DNA of 64,000 nt from WVYX01 sp039592335 (GTDB taxonomy: Bacteria; Gemmatimonadota; Gemmatimonadetes; Gemmatimonadales; GWC2-71-9). Numbering within the stretch: position 1 is the stretch's first letter; every line of letters begins with the position of its first letter. Both the position numbers and the translations under genes were made by a program. Where the stretch lies: positions 1 through 64,000 of the forward strand of contig JBDHBX010000006.1 of the NCBI GenBank assembly GCA_039592335.1, written 5' to 3'. The notes under the pieces are model-generated. The model saw only the letters and a list, made by a program, of their open reading frames with translations. It had not been told where the DNA came from and searched no databases. This document shows, piece after piece, positions 7,795-16,724 of the stretch.

Positions 7795-9086
7795 CCGGAC
7801 GAACCCAGCAACGCCGCCCCGCTCTCCAATCCTGCTCCAACCTCGTCCGCGCTACGCTGCACCAACGTGAGCACCGAGCGCCGATCGAGTGTCACCGGCC
7901 GAGCCACGAACACGCGTAGGCGGCGTGCGCTCCGGTGCAACTCGTCGGCCACGCGCTCGATGGTGAGGAGGCCGGTCGCCTCCTCATCGTCCAGGCTGGT
8001 CACGCTCCCATCCCGCAGGAGCAGCGGGAGATCGACGGCGAGCATGGCGGGCTTGTCGGGGTAGTCCAGGAGCAGCTCCCCCGGCTCGAGTCCCAGCTCG
8101 ATCGCGACGCGGTCCTCCACGCGCTCTGCGAGATCTGGTTCTCGTGCGATCCACTCTCCGCACCCCGGCGGGACCTCGGCGGCGCGCAGATCGAGCGCTC
8201 GCTTATAGAGCTGTCGCCCCCGCAGGCGCTCCGTGAGGTCCCGGTCCCGCACCGCGCGCACCGCTTCCATCAGCGCTTCATCGGTGGTGCCGGGGATCCA
8301 CGCCGCGTCGAGGTCGCCCCGCGCGATCGCGAAGCGTACGAGCCGCTTGAACATGACTGTGGCGCTGCGCACCGCGTGATGCCAGTACACGTTGCGGTAC
8401 ATCTGGTACTTGGCGAAGAGCAACGACTCGAGTGCGCTCACACCCTTCTCGTGCACGCCGATCCTGCGCGCGCCGTCGGGCCCCGTGACGACGGTGAACG
8501 AGTGAATGAGGCGGTCCGCGTCGACCGTGCCATAGGGAACACCGCACATGCGGGCGTCACGGGTGAGGTACTCGATCTTGTCCAGATCGAGCGAGCCCGA
8601 GACGAGGCCCTGTAACGCCGTGTCGCTCGTTCCCCGGATGAGGTGCTCGATGCGCTGCTCCACCGACGCCACGCCAAACCCGGCGAGCGCGGCGCTCAAC
8701 TCGGGATGGCGGAACTGCTGATGCGCGATCGTCTCGTGGGAGGGGAGTCCGGCCTCTTCCAGCGTGTGGGAGAATGGGTAGTGCCCGATGTCGTGCAGCA
8801 GGGCGGCCAGGCGCACGAGCGTGAGCTCATCCTCGGGAATGCCCTCGAGCTCACCGCGCTCCCCGAGGAGTGTCAGCGCGCGCCGGGCGAGGTGGTACGT
8901 TCCCAGGGCATGTTCGAACCGCGTGTGGGTCGCTCCCGGGTAGACCAGGTAGGCGTGGCCCAGCTGGCGGATGTAACGCAGGCGCTGGAAGGGTGCGCTG
9001 TCCACGACCCGTAGCGCATCCTGATCGACCCGGATGTTGTTCCACAGCGGGTCCCGGATGACCTCGAAATTCCCCGCCACCGCCAT
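7791..9086 (-). CDS. HD-domain phosphohydrolase (dGTPase/SAMHD1-like)
   Basis: A 431-aa metal-dependent phosphohydrolase of the HD superfamily. The metal site is visible as H54 in HTRFEHALG, H98-D99 in LLHDIGHYPFSH, and D169 in LDLDKIEYLTRD. The long helical C-terminal part matches the COG1078/YdhJ group related to dGTPases and SAMHD1. Those enzymes hydrolyse nucleotides or dNTPs, but the substrate here cannot be told from sequence. The ATG at 9086 is chosen because the homologous region begins with NFEVIRDPLWNNI; the longer frame overlaps the start of nothing recognisable. It follows pckA by only 11 bp on the same strand. Confidence 0.9.
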   Translation of the reverse strand: MAVAGNFEVIRDPLWNNIRVDQDALRVVDSAPFQRLRYIRQLGHAYLVYPGATHTRFEHALGTYHLARRALTLLGERGELEGIPEDELTLVRLAALLHDIGHYPFSHTLEEAGLPSHETIAHQQFRHPELSAALAGFGVASVEQRIEHLIRGTSDTALQGLVSGSLDLDKIEYLTRDARMCGVPYGTVDADRLIHSFTVVTGPDGARRIGVHEKGVSALESLLFAKYQMYRNVYWHHAVRSATVMFKRLVRFAIARGDLDAAWIPGTTDEALMEAVRAVRDRDLTERLRGRQLYKRALDLRAAEVPPGCGEWIAREPDLAERVEDRVAIELGLEPGELLLDYPDKPAMLAVDLPLLLRDGSVTSLDDEEATGLLTIERVADELHRSARRLRVFVARPVTLDRRSVLTLVQRSADEVGAGLESGAALLGSSG

Positions 9087-9097
9087 CGTCGGACCGC

Positions 9098-10681
9098 CTA
9101 GAGGCGGGGCCCGGCGGCCCGGACTTCCGCCGACACTTGGTCGGCGTAGGTTGCGAAGTTGTCGCGGAACATGGCTGCGAGCCGCCCGGCCTGCTCGTCG
9201 TACCCCTGGGAGTCTGACCACGTGCTACGGGGATCGAGCAGCCGCGCGGGCACGCCCCGCAGCGCCATGGGCACCTCCAACCCGAACACCGGGTCGGTGC
9301 GTGTCGGGACGTCCAGGAGCGAGCCACCCAGCACGGCGTTCACCATGGCGCGCGTGTAGGGCAGGTTGATGCGGTGGCCCTCGCCGTGGGGCCCACCGGT
9401 CCACCCGGTGTTCACCAGCCAGCAGCGCACGTCATGCGTGGCGATGCGCTCGCCGAGCATGCTGGCGTAGACACTGGGGTGTAGGGGCAGGAACGGGGCG
9501 CCGAAGCAGGCACTGAACGTGGCCTGGGGCTCCGTGACGCCGCGCTCCGTCCCGGCGACCTTGGCCGTGTACCCTGAGAGGAAGTGGTACATGGCCTGCT
9601 CGGCCGTGAGCCTGGCCACCGGCGGCAGGACGCCGAACGCGTCGGCGGTGAGGAACAGGATGTTATCGGGATGTCCGGCGCGCCCCTCGGACACGTGATT
9701 CGGGATGAAGTAGATGGGGTACGACGCCCGCGTGTTCTCCGTGATGGAGTCGTCGTCGAGATTGACGGAGCGCGTCTTGGGGTCCCACACCACGTTTTCC
9801 AGAATGGTGCCGAACATCTCCGTCGTGGCGTGGATGTAGGGCTCGCCCTCGGCCGAGAGCCTGATCACCTTGGCGTAGCATCCGCCCTCGAAGTTGAACA
9901 CCCCGTCGCTGCTCCAGCCATGCTCGTCATCGCCGATGAGGTGCCGGGCGGAGTCGGTGGAGAGCGTCGTCTTCCCCGTTCCCGACAGCCCGAAGAACAC
10001 CGCCACGTCGCCTCGGTCGCCCACGTTGGCCGAGCAGTGCATCGAGAGAATGCCCTGTTTGGGGTAGAGATAGTTGAGGATGGTGAACATCGACTTCTTG
10101 AGCTCGCCGGCGTAGCGGGTCCCCCCGATGAGCACCAGCCGTTGCTCGAAATTGATCACGACGAAGGTGCCGCTCCGCGTGCCGTGGCGTTCGGGGTCGG
10201 CCTGCATCTCGGGCGCGTGCAGCACGGTGAACTGGGGCTCGAAGTCGTCGAGCGTTCCGGCGTCGGGGCGCAGGAACATGTTGTACACGAACATCGCGTG
10301 CCAGGCGTTGGTCGTGATGAACCGTACGGGGATCTGGTAGGCGGGATCCGCGCCGGCGAACACGTCCCGCACGAACAGGTGCTCCTCTCCGTTCAGGTAC
10401 TGCCGCACGTCGCCGAGCAGCCGCTCGAAATCGGGCTGCTCCATGGGCTGGTTGACGTTGCCCCACCAGATGTCGGCTTCGGAGCCGGGTTCGCGCAGCA
10501 CGAACTTGTCGCCGGGCGAGCGGCCGGTGTGTGGCGTAGTGACCGCGATGAACGGACCACCGGCGACGATGGTGCCTTCGTTGCGCCGGATTGCGGTCTC
10601 GTAGAGGCCGGCGGGCGGGAGGTTCCAGTGCAGTTCACCGCTCGGTTGGAGACCTGCGACGCGGGAGGCTTGTGTTGCCAT
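9098..10681 (-). CDS. pckA: Phosphoenolpyruvate carboxykinase (ATP)
   Basis: A 527-aa ATP-dependent PEP carboxykinase, catalysing oxaloacetate + ATP to PEP + CO2 + ADP at the entry to gluconeogenesis. Visible signatures are TTPHTGRSPGDKF (48-60), VRFITTNAWHAMF near 119-131, GGTRYAGELKKSMF near 186-199 (active-site Lys), and the kinase P-loop GLSGTGKTT at 231-239 followed by the metal-binding segment DDEHGWSSDGVFNFEGGCYAK. The P-loop and this segment distinguish it from the GTP-dependent form. Length is normal. The ATG at 10681 follows GAGAGT, a usable ribosome-binding site. The 167 bp upstream separate it from znuB. Confidence 0.97.
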   Translation of the reverse strand: MATQASRVAGLQPSGELHWNLPPAGLYETAIRRNEGTIVAGGPFIAVTTPHTGRSPGDKFVLREPGSEADIWWGNVNQPMEQPDFERLLGDVRQYLNGEEHLFVRDVFAGADPAYQIPVRFITTNAWHAMFVYNMFLRPDAGTLDDFEPQFTVLHAPEMQADPERHGTRSGTFVVINFEQRLVLIGGTRYAGELKKSMFTILNYLYPKQGILSMHCSANVGDRGDVAVFFGLSGTGKTTLSTDSARHLIGDDEHGWSSDGVFNFEGGCYAKVIRLSAEGEPYIHATTEMFGTILENVVWDPKTRSVNLDDDSITENTRASYPIYFIPNHVSEGRAGHPDNILFLTADAFGVLPPVARLTAEQAMYHFLSGYTAKVAGTERGVTEPQATFSACFGAPFLPLHPSVYASMLGERIATHDVRCWLVNTGWTGGPHGEGHRINLPYTRAMVNAVLGGSLLDVPTRTDPVFGLEVPMALRGVPARLLDPRSTWSDSQGYDEQAGRLAAMFRDNFATYADQVSAEVRAAGPRL

Positions 10682-10848
10682 CGGACTCTCTGGATCGGGC
10701 CGCACGCGCGGCGGAACACCAACCGCCGTGACGCGCCTGGCATGCACGTCTACGGCGGTTCAGCCCTGGGAGCGGGTCACCGCCAACCCCGGGCACAGTC
10801 GGGCCAATAAAGTAACACGGTGAATCGGGGTGCGTTACCCTGTGCTCG

Positions 10849-11760
10849 CTATGCGTCTCCTTCCCGCTCCGGCGGCGGAGGCGGAATCACCTGGTCCCAT
10901 GTCTCACCGGGGTGCCGCGCCCGCTCCACCGGCCTGTGCAGCACCTTGCGCAGCGCGAACGCGACGAGGAGCGCCAGCGCGAAGGCGCACACGACCACCG
11001 GCCCGGTTGGAAGATCACTCGCGTACGAGAGGTAGAGTCCCAAGACCGTAGCCGCGGTTCCCGACGTCCAGGCCAGGAGGAGCAGGCGCGAAGTGGCGGA
11101 GGTGAACAGGAACGCGATGACGGCGGGGATGACCAGGAAGCTGAACACCACGAGCACCCCGGCGATGGCCACGGAGATCGTGACGACCACGCCGAAGATC
11201 GCGTAGAACACGAAATCCCACCACCGGACCGGCCACCCCCGGGCTTTCGCTTCCTGAGGGCGCAGTGAAATCACCAGGAACCGCTCCCGCAGGAACCAGT
11301 GGACGACGCCGAGCACCGTGTAGATGGCAGCCATCCGCCAGATCTCGGGCCACGTCACCCACAAGAGGCTGCCGGTGAGAAGATGCTCCACGTGCTCCGA
11401 GCCGCGAGGAGCCTGTGAGGCGAGCAGGATCGTGCCGGCCGACGCGACGACGTACACGATCCCGATGATTGCCTCCTGGGGGACGTGCATGTGTTCCATG
11501 CGGCTCAGGCTGAACAGGGCGGCGGCGATGAGCGTGGTGGTGAGGCCGACGAGATAGCTCGCCGCGGCCTCCGAGATACCCAGCGTGGCGCCGAGTTGGT
11601 GGCCGAGCCCCAGGCCTGCCGCCGCCCATCCCATCGCGGCCACCTGTGCCAACGCCAGGTCCACGAAGATCACGCCGCGCGCAATGATGTGGATCCCCAG
11701 GTAGGCGTGGAGTCCCATCAGGATGAGGGCGGCCACCAGGGCCGGCAGCATCAGATCCAT
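10849..11760 (-). CDS. znuB: Zinc/manganese ABC transporter permease
   Basis: A 303-aa inner-membrane permease of the ABC-3 family (ZnuB, MntB). Eight or nine hydrophobic segments are visible. Family landmarks include HAYLGIHIIARGVIFVDLALAQVAAMG near residues 18-44 and the cytoplasmic coupling segment RPQEAKARGWPVRWWDF. A charged, Pro-rich tail ends the protein. It follows znuA by 69 bp on the same strand, so both belong to one importer. No ABC ATPase gene (znuC) is present in the cluster, so the ATPase must be encoded elsewhere. Zinc is more likely than manganese from the neighbours, but the metal is not proven. Confidence 0.9.
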   Translation of the reverse strand: MDLMLPALVAALILMGLHAYLGIHIIARGVIFVDLALAQVAAMGWAAAGLGLGHQLGATLGISEAAASYLVGLTTTLIAAALFSLSRMEHMHVPQEAIIGIVYVVASAGTILLASQAPRGSEHVEHLLTGSLLWVTWPEIWRMAAIYTVLGVVHWFLRERFLVISLRPQEAKARGWPVRWWDFVFYAIFGVVVTISVAIAGVLVVFSFLVIPAVIAFLFTSATSRLLLLAWTSGTAATVLGLYLSYASDLPTGPVVVCAFALALLVAFALRKVLHRPVERARHPGETWDQVIPPPPPEREGDA

Positions 11761-11829
11761 GCGTTACCCCGTCGGTCAGGTATGTAGCTCATCGCCGGCG
11801 CACCTGCGACACTGCGCGTGGCTCGGCGA

Positions 11830-12888
11830 TCACTCGGGGTGCGCTCCCATCGAGGCGATGAACGCCTGGGCCAGGTGTGTCACCCAGATGTCGACGAGGG
11901 CAAAATAGTCGTCCACCCCCTCTTCGCCGCCGACGTGCTCCGGCACGACGAGCGGCACGGCTCCGGTGCGCGACGCCACGCGCTCCACCTGTCGCTCGCT
12001 GAAGTAGTTGGCGGCGAACAGCACGGGGATGTTCTCGCGCTCGATGAACTCGATGACCCGGCCGACGTGGCCGGGCGTTGCCGGGATCCCGGGCTTCGGC
12101 TCCACGTACATGGCGCACTCGATCCGGAAGCGCGCGCTGAAGTACGCCCAGTTCTTGTGGTAGCATACCATGCGGCGGTCGCGGAACGCCGATCCCTCTC
12201 CCAGCCAACCGCCGAGGTACTCCGTGAGCGGCTTTCCCTGGAATGACTGCTCTTCGGCGAACTCCCAGAAGCGACGGTGCCGGGCCAGGTCGAACAGCGC
12301 CTCCGCCCCGAGCATCTCCACGAGCTCCTCACCGAAGAGACGGCGCATAATCCGGTCCCGAAACGACGAGACATTCGCATCATACGTCATCGCGTTACCG
12401 GGGTCGATCCGACCGAGTCCCTCTGCGATGTTGCCCGCGACGATGACGGCGTTCACCGGGTCCGTGTGAATGTGGGGGTTGCCGAAGACGTGGACGTCAC
12501 CACCCGCCCTGGAGACACTTTCGGGAACCTCGAGGAGTTGGACACCCGCGTACGCCACCACGTTGCCGGACGCGCCTTCGACGACGCGGGGGTTGTTCGC
12601 GCGGTCGAGAATCGCCGGGACCCACAGTTCGAGGTCCAGTCCCGTCATCACGAACAGGTCCGCGCTCTGCACCATCGCCGCGAAGCTGGGCCGTGGGTTG
12701 ACGAAGTGGGGATCCTGGTCGCCGCGGGCAATGGCTGAGACCTCTGCCAGGTCACCGGTGACCTCGCGGGCAATGGCCGCATAGGTCGGCAGCGTGGCGA
12801 CGACTTCGAGCTTGTCCTGGGCCCTCGCCGGTGCGGCCGCCAACACCACCACTGCGAGTGCCGTCGTTCCCCGCCTGACCTGCTTCAT
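11830..12888 (-). CDS. znuA: Periplasmic zinc-binding protein (ZnuA-like)
   Basis: A 352-aa substrate-binding protein of the cluster A-I/cluster 9 family. It has a signal peptide (residues 1-24, ending ARAQ). Likely metal ligands are the His in DPHFVNP, the His in FGNPHIHTDP, the His in YHKNWAYFSARF and an acidic residue near GGEEGVDDY. There is no long His-rich loop, which many zinc-specific ZnuA proteins carry, so the assignment to zinc rather than manganese relies on neighbours. The ATG at 12888 is preceded by GGGGGAG. It lies 20 bp after the porin gene and 69 bp before the permease. Confidence 0.9.
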   Translation of the reverse strand: MKQVRRGTTALAVVVLAAAPARAQDKLEVVATLPTYAAIAREVTGDLAEVSAIARGDQDPHFVNPRPSFAAMVQSADLFVMTGLDLELWVPAILDRANNPRVVEGASGNVVAYAGVQLLEVPESVSRAGGDVHVFGNPHIHTDPVNAVIVAGNIAEGLGRIDPGNAMTYDANVSSFRDRIMRRLFGEELVEMLGAEALFDLARHRRFWEFAEEQSFQGKPLTEYLGGWLGEGSAFRDRRMVCYHKNWAYFSARFRIECAMYVEPKPGIPATPGHVGRVIEFIERENIPVLFAANYFSERQVERVASRTGAVPLVVPEHVGGEEGVDDYFALVDIWVTHLAQAFIASMGAHPE

Positions 12889-12908
12889 GCTCTCGCTCCC
12901 CCTTACCA

Positions 12909-14210
12909 TCAATAACTCTCGTGCCGGTGCGGACCGACCGCCCACACGAACTGCAACAGGACGGTGTGATTGCCGCCGGCGTTCGCGGCCTTGAGGTAGT
13001 TGTACTGCAGCCGGAGGCGCACCCACTCGCTCTGCCACCATGAGAGGCTCGGGACGAGCTGGTACACGTCCGGGTCGCTGCCGCGTCCCTCGAGATAGTC
13101 CCCCCGGAACCCGGCGATCCAGCGACGACCGAATCGGTAGTTGGCCTGCGCCCAGCCACCTCGTCCGAGCGTCGTGCCGGCGCCCGGGACGTCGATCTCC
13201 TGCTCGACCCAGTACCACTCACCCTTCAACTGGAAGTCCTGGTAGAGCGACCGCGCGGGCGGCGACCAGCGGAAGGCAAAATCGAGCCCGAGCAGACGCG
13301 ACGTCAGGGATTCGTCACTGTTTCGGCCGTACACCCCGGTGGCGCCGATCTGGATATAGGTGCTGGGGCTCAGGTCCCAGAAGCTCTGCAGTCGTCCCAA
13401 GTAGCTCGGTTGGTTGCCACCATTGAATAGTGCCTCGTTGGTGCCTGCGGTGAGCTCGAAGAAGGCCGTGGTGGCGCTGGGTCCGAGCGCGAGCGTGGGA
13501 GACGTGAGCGAGAAGCCCGTCTGGATCAGGCCGTCGTCTCCCAGGAACGCCACGGTGGGGAGCGGCCGGTCCACCTCCATCAACGCGTGGGTGTGCCATC
13601 GGTTGTACAGCCCGATCTCCTGGCGGAACTTCCCGACCTTGAGGCCGGTGCGGCCCGGCAAGCCGACCCAGTAGAGATAGCCCTCCTCGAGCGCGAATCC
13701 CCCGTGCTCCTCCTCGCTCTCCCCCTCCGGGAAGCCCGCGATCTCGAGCGGCTCTTCGTAGCTCACGAATACTCTGGTGTAGGAGTAGGGGTCAAGTGCC
13801 GCCTGGAAGGCGAACTCGAACTCGCGCGGGATTGCCGTGGCTCGGGAATCTGCGCCGTCGGGAAGGAGGAGTGCCCCCACCACATCACCGGTGACGCTGA
13901 TCTCCGGGTTCAGTGCCTGGAGCGCACGCGTGCGGCTCGCCTGTTGCTGCGTGGTGTCCTGCCCGGCGGCCGCCTCGTCGCCGACCGCCTCAGCCGCAGC
14001 CCGGAGCGCGGCCAGCTCGTCCGTGACCGCCGCCGTGTCGCGGCCCTGCCGGACGAGCGCCTCCAGCACACGCTGCAGCGAGTCGAGACGCGTCTTGAGT
14101 ATCTCGATCTCGCGCCGCAGCGAGTCCGGCTGTTGTGGCTCCTGGGCGAGCGCCGTTGCGGCGGTCGCTCCGGTGATCAGTACGGTCAGTAGCGCGAGCA
14201 GTGCTCGCAT
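12909..14210 (-). CDS. Outer-membrane beta-barrel porin with coiled-coil N-terminus
   Basis: A 433-aa exported protein. A signal peptide (1-22, ending ALAQ) is followed by a predicted coiled coil (about 28-65; LRREIEILKTRLDSLQRVLE), as in OprP/OprO-type porins that trimerise. The rest alternates polar and aromatic residues as in amphipathic strands, for example EGYLYWVGLPGRTGLKVGKF and RLRLQYNYLKAA. It ends HRHESY, without the usual C-terminal Phe. It is placed directly before znuA (20 bp), so it is probably the outer-membrane entry port for the same substrate. A phosphate-selective role is an alternative, given the upstream phoA. Confidence 0.75.
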   Translation of the reverse strand: MRALLALLTVLITGATAATALAQEPQQPDSLRREIEILKTRLDSLQRVLEALVRQGRDTAAVTDELAALRAAAEAVGDEAAAGQDTTQQQASRTRALQALNPEISVTGDVVGALLLPDGADSRATAIPREFEFAFQAALDPYSYTRVFVSYEEPLEIAGFPEGESEEEHGGFALEEGYLYWVGLPGRTGLKVGKFRQEIGLYNRWHTHALMEVDRPLPTVAFLGDDGLIQTGFSLTSPTLALGPSATTAFFELTAGTNEALFNGGNQPSYLGRLQSFWDLSPSTYIQIGATGVYGRNSDESLTSRLLGLDFAFRWSPPARSLYQDFQLKGEWYWVEQEIDVPGAGTTLGRGGWAQANYRFGRRWIAGFRGDYLEGRGSDPDVYQLVPSLSWWQSEWVRLRLQYNYLKAANAGGNHTVLLQFVWAVGPHRHESY

Positions 14211-14289
14211 GTACGGCTCCTCCTGCTTGCCGGTATGGAGGAAGGATCGGGCTGCGCTCCGGCGTCAGTCGACGCACCGGCGCTGCGCG

Positions 14290-14619
14290 CTACCGGCTGG
14301 GAGGTCCTCGTGCGAGGCTGGGGGGAGTAGGTGCGCCCGGCGCGGGCCGCGTCTCGGGATCCCACCCCGCGCCGCCGGCCTCGGGGAAGGGGCCGTCGGG
14401 AACGGACGTCGCGAGCTCCACGTGGAAGCTCATCCCGCAGACGGCGTCGTCATGCAGCGTCGGGCACTGCTCCGAGTGCTCCGACTCGAGCACCGGGCTG
14501 GACCGGAGCACCTCTCCCTCAGCGTGTGCGACGGACGCCCACCCCAGGGCCAGTCCATAGACCGCCAGGGTGATCAAGCGTAGGAGCCGCGCCCGCTCGG
14601 GGCTGAGGTAACTCGGCAT
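14290..14619 (-). CDS. Small exported His/Cys protein, unknown
   Basis: I do not recognise this 109-aa protein. It begins with a positively charged stretch and a hydrophobic signal segment (LITLAVYGLALGWASVAHA). The mature part has a His/Cys-rich piece (SEHSEQCPTLHDDAVCGMSFH) that could bind metal or form a disulfide, and then a Pro/Gly-rich tail. The ATG at 14619 is preferred to an in-frame GTG at 14637 because a -10-like TATATT lies between them, which would give a leaderless mRNA. It is the first gene of the porin-znuA-znuB string and sits 29 bp after phoA. A role in periplasmic zinc handling is an inference from position. Confidence 0.6.
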   Translation of the reverse strand: MPSYLSPERARLLRLITLAVYGLALGWASVAHAEGEVLRSSPVLESEHSEQCPTLHDDAVCGMSFHVELATSVPDGPFPEAGGAGWDPETRPAPGAPTPPSLARGPPSR

Positions 14620-14627
14620 CGCGGCAG

Positions 14628-14633
14628 AATATA
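14628..14633 (-). promoter_or_regulatory. -10-like element before the zinc-uptake string
   Basis: TATATT on the minus strand lies 8 nt before the ATG at 14619 with no Shine-Dalgarno between. No good -35 is seen at 16-18 bp. It could give the small gene and the porin-znuAB genes their own leaderless transcript. Confidence 0.35.
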
Positions 14634-14648
14634 GCACCCGAGCAGGGA

Positions 14649-15749
14649 TTAGGTTCCCCCCGGGGATCCGGGTCGGACCAACTCCAGCAGCCGCCTCCCG
14701 ACCTGGGCGTTGGACATGATGCCGGCGAACCGCTCCGCGCCCGGTCCGACCGCGAACAGGGGGACCATGGTCGCGGTGTGGGAGCCGGTGGTGTAGGCCG
14801 GTACCAGGGCGCGGGTGGAGTCGTACTGCAGGGCCAGGCCGCCGGTCTCGTGGTCTCCCGTCACCACGATCAGGGTCTCCGGGTGTTTCGCACGATACGC
14901 GAGCGCCGCGCCGATGGCGGCGTCGAAGTCCAGCATCTCCGCATTCACCGCCTGCAGCGACTCGTTACCATGGCCCCGCCAGTCGGGTTGTGAAGCCTCG
15001 ACCATGAGGAAGAAGCCGTCGGGGTCGTGGTCGAGCACCGCAATCGCCGCCCCGGTCATCTGCGGGAGCGTGGGTGAGCGCTCGGCCGCGTGTGGCATGT
15101 GGCTTGGCGTGAACAGCCCGAAGAGATTCGTCACGGCGCCGAGCTCCAGCTCCGCGAGCTCCTCGGGGGTCTCGACGTACGTATACTCGCGCCGGATCTG
15201 CGCGAGCAGGTCGAGGGAGTCGGGCCGCGCGGCGAGATGAAACGCGGCGAGCCCGCCGCCCAGCACGACCGTGACCCCGTGCTCCGCGATCTGCCGGGCG
15301 ATCTCCCACTCCATGCCGCGGCTTGGTACGTGGGCGGCGAAGGATGCCGGCGTGGCGTGCGTGATGCGCGAGGTGGCCACGAGTCCAGTGGCCATGCCGC
15401 GCTCCGCCGCGACCTCCAGCACGGTGGGGACCGGAACCGAGTCGGCGTCCACGCCGATGGCGCCGTTGTACGTGATGACCCCCGCCGCGTAGCTGGTGGC
15501 GCTCGCGGCGCTGTCGGTGACCTTGTCGCGCGCGCTGCGCGTGTCCACCAGGCCCACGACGGGGAACCGTTGCACGGCCAGTTCGCCGGCCGCGAACAGC
15601 GCCGCGGTCCAGTACGCCGTACCGACGCCGTCGCCGATGAAGAGAACGACGCGCGGCGGCGTGTGCTGGGCGACCGCCTCGTCGTGCACTCCGAGCGCCA
15701 ACAGGGGTATAAGGAGGAAAGGTTGCCACCAGCGCTGGTAGGCTATCAC
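14649..15749 (-). CDS. phoA: Alkaline phosphatase, exported
   Basis: A 366-aa PhoA-family phosphomonoesterase, exported to the periplasm. The signal peptide covers about residues 1-27 (WWQPFLLIPLLALGVHDEAVAQ). Active-site landmarks are FIGDGVG (metal-binding Asp), VTDSAASATSYAAG (nucleophile Ser), TRITHATPASF-like SRITHATPASF, and GDHETGG (zinc ligands). A second metal-site His lies in YTTGSHT near the C-terminus. It is shorter than E. coli PhoA (about 450 aa). No ATG precedes the signal peptide, so the GTG at 15749 is chosen, with GAGG about 10 nt upstream. It is divergent from exported SurE and directly upstream of a zinc-uptake string; the enzyme itself needs zinc. Confidence 0.92.
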   Translation of the reverse strand: MIAYQRWWQPFLLIPLLALGVHDEAVAQHTPPRVVLFIGDGVGTAYWTAALFAAGELAVQRFPVVGLVDTRSARDKVTDSAASATSYAAGVITYNGAIGVDADSVPVPTVLEVAAERGMATGLVATSRITHATPASFAAHVPSRGMEWEIARQIAEHGVTVVLGGGLAAFHLAARPDSLDLLAQIRREYTYVETPEELAELELGAVTNLFGLFTPSHMPHAAERSPTLPQMTGAAIAVLDHDPDGFFLMVEASQPDWRGHGNESLQAVNAEMLDFDAAIGAALAYRAKHPETLIVVTGDHETGGLALQYDSTRALVPAYTTGSHTATMVPLFAVGPGAERFAGIMSNAQVGRRLLELVRPGSPGGT

Positions 15750-15848
15750 GGTCGGATTGCCTCGTGTGGCGATTGCGGTTTGATTTGTGCTCTCCGTGCG
15801 TTGGGATGGGCCCACGCCGGAGCGACCCTTACCCGATGGGGCAGTAAT

Positions 15849-16712
15849 ATGTCGCAACGTCCGCTCGTTGTCTTGGTCCTGGCTCTTCTGCTTCCCTGGC
15901 GACCGGCCGCGGCCCAGAATGCCGCTTCGGGCTCCGACTTCACCATTCTCGTGGTCAATGACGACGGGTACGTCGCTCCCGGCCTGCGCATCCTGGTGGA
16001 TTCGCTCGTGCCCATCGCCAACGTCGTGGTGGCGGCGCCGCGGCGGCAGCAGAGCGGCACGGGCCACGGGGTGTCGTTCCTGGACCCGATTCGAGTGGAT
16101 CTGTTCGGCAACCAGTACGGCATCAACTGGTATGCCATCGACGCCCGCCCGGCAACCGTGGTGGCCCTGGCGCTATCCAGCCTGATGGACTCGCTCCCCG
16201 ACCTGGTGATCTCGGGGATCAACACGGGCGAGAACGTCGGCGCCACGACCTTCCTCTCTGGCACCGTGGCCGGTGCCCGGCACGCCAAGTTCTTCGGTCT
16301 CCCGGCCATCGCCGTCTCGGTGGGGGTCGGCTCGACCCAGGATTACGCGCTGGCGGCCGGATTCGTGCGGCAGCTGGTCGAGACGCTGCGCGCCGACGAC
16401 CTCATGACGCCGGCGCTGTACCTCAACGTCAACGTTCCGGCGAACAGCTCCAAGCCGATCAAGGGCGTGCGGGTCGTCCGCCAGAGCTTGCAAGGAGGAA
16501 CGGACGGCTTCGACGGCCGAATCTCGCCGCGCGGGCAAGACTACTTCTGGAGCACCTGGGCGCCGGCGATGGACGACGTGGAGGGAACCGACCTGCATGC
16601 GTTCGAGGAGGGGTACATCACGATCACGCCCCTCACCATCGACCAAACGGATCAGGGGCAGATGGAGCAGTTCACGGAGTTCTTCAACGGAGACAAGTGG
16701 GAGAGGCCATAA
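15849..16712 (+). CDS. surE: Exported SurE-type 5'-nucleotidase
   Basis: A 287-aa SurE homologue, a metal-dependent phosphatase of nucleoside monophosphates. Metal-site motif VNDDGYVAPGLR is at about 36-47, followed by APRRQQSGTGHGVSF and ISGINTGENVG, with the conserved Asp pair and Asn residues in place. Unlike E. coli SurE, which is cytoplasmic, it starts with a clear signal peptide (MSQRPLVVLVLALLLPWRPA, cleavage after AAAQ). This predicts a periplasmic enzyme. The ATG at 15849 lies 7 nt after GGGG. It is divergent from phoA and convergent with nfo-pcm. The nearness of pcm recalls the surE-pcm pairing of enterobacteria. Confidence 0.92.
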   Translation: MSQRPLVVLVLALLLPWRPAAAQNAASGSDFTILVVNDDGYVAPGLRILVDSLVPIANVVVAAPRRQQSGTGHGVSFLDPIRVDLFGNQYGINWYAIDARPATVVALALSSLMDSLPDLVISGINTGENVGATTFLSGTVAGARHAKFFGLPAIAVSVGVGSTQDYALAAGFVRQLVETLRADDLMTPALYLNVNVPANSSKPIKGVRVVRQSLQGGTDGFDGRISPRGQDYFWSTWAPAMDDVEGTDLHAFEEGYITITPLTIDQTDQGQMEQFTEFFNGDKWERP

Positions 16713-16724
16713 GGGGTAACGCCG

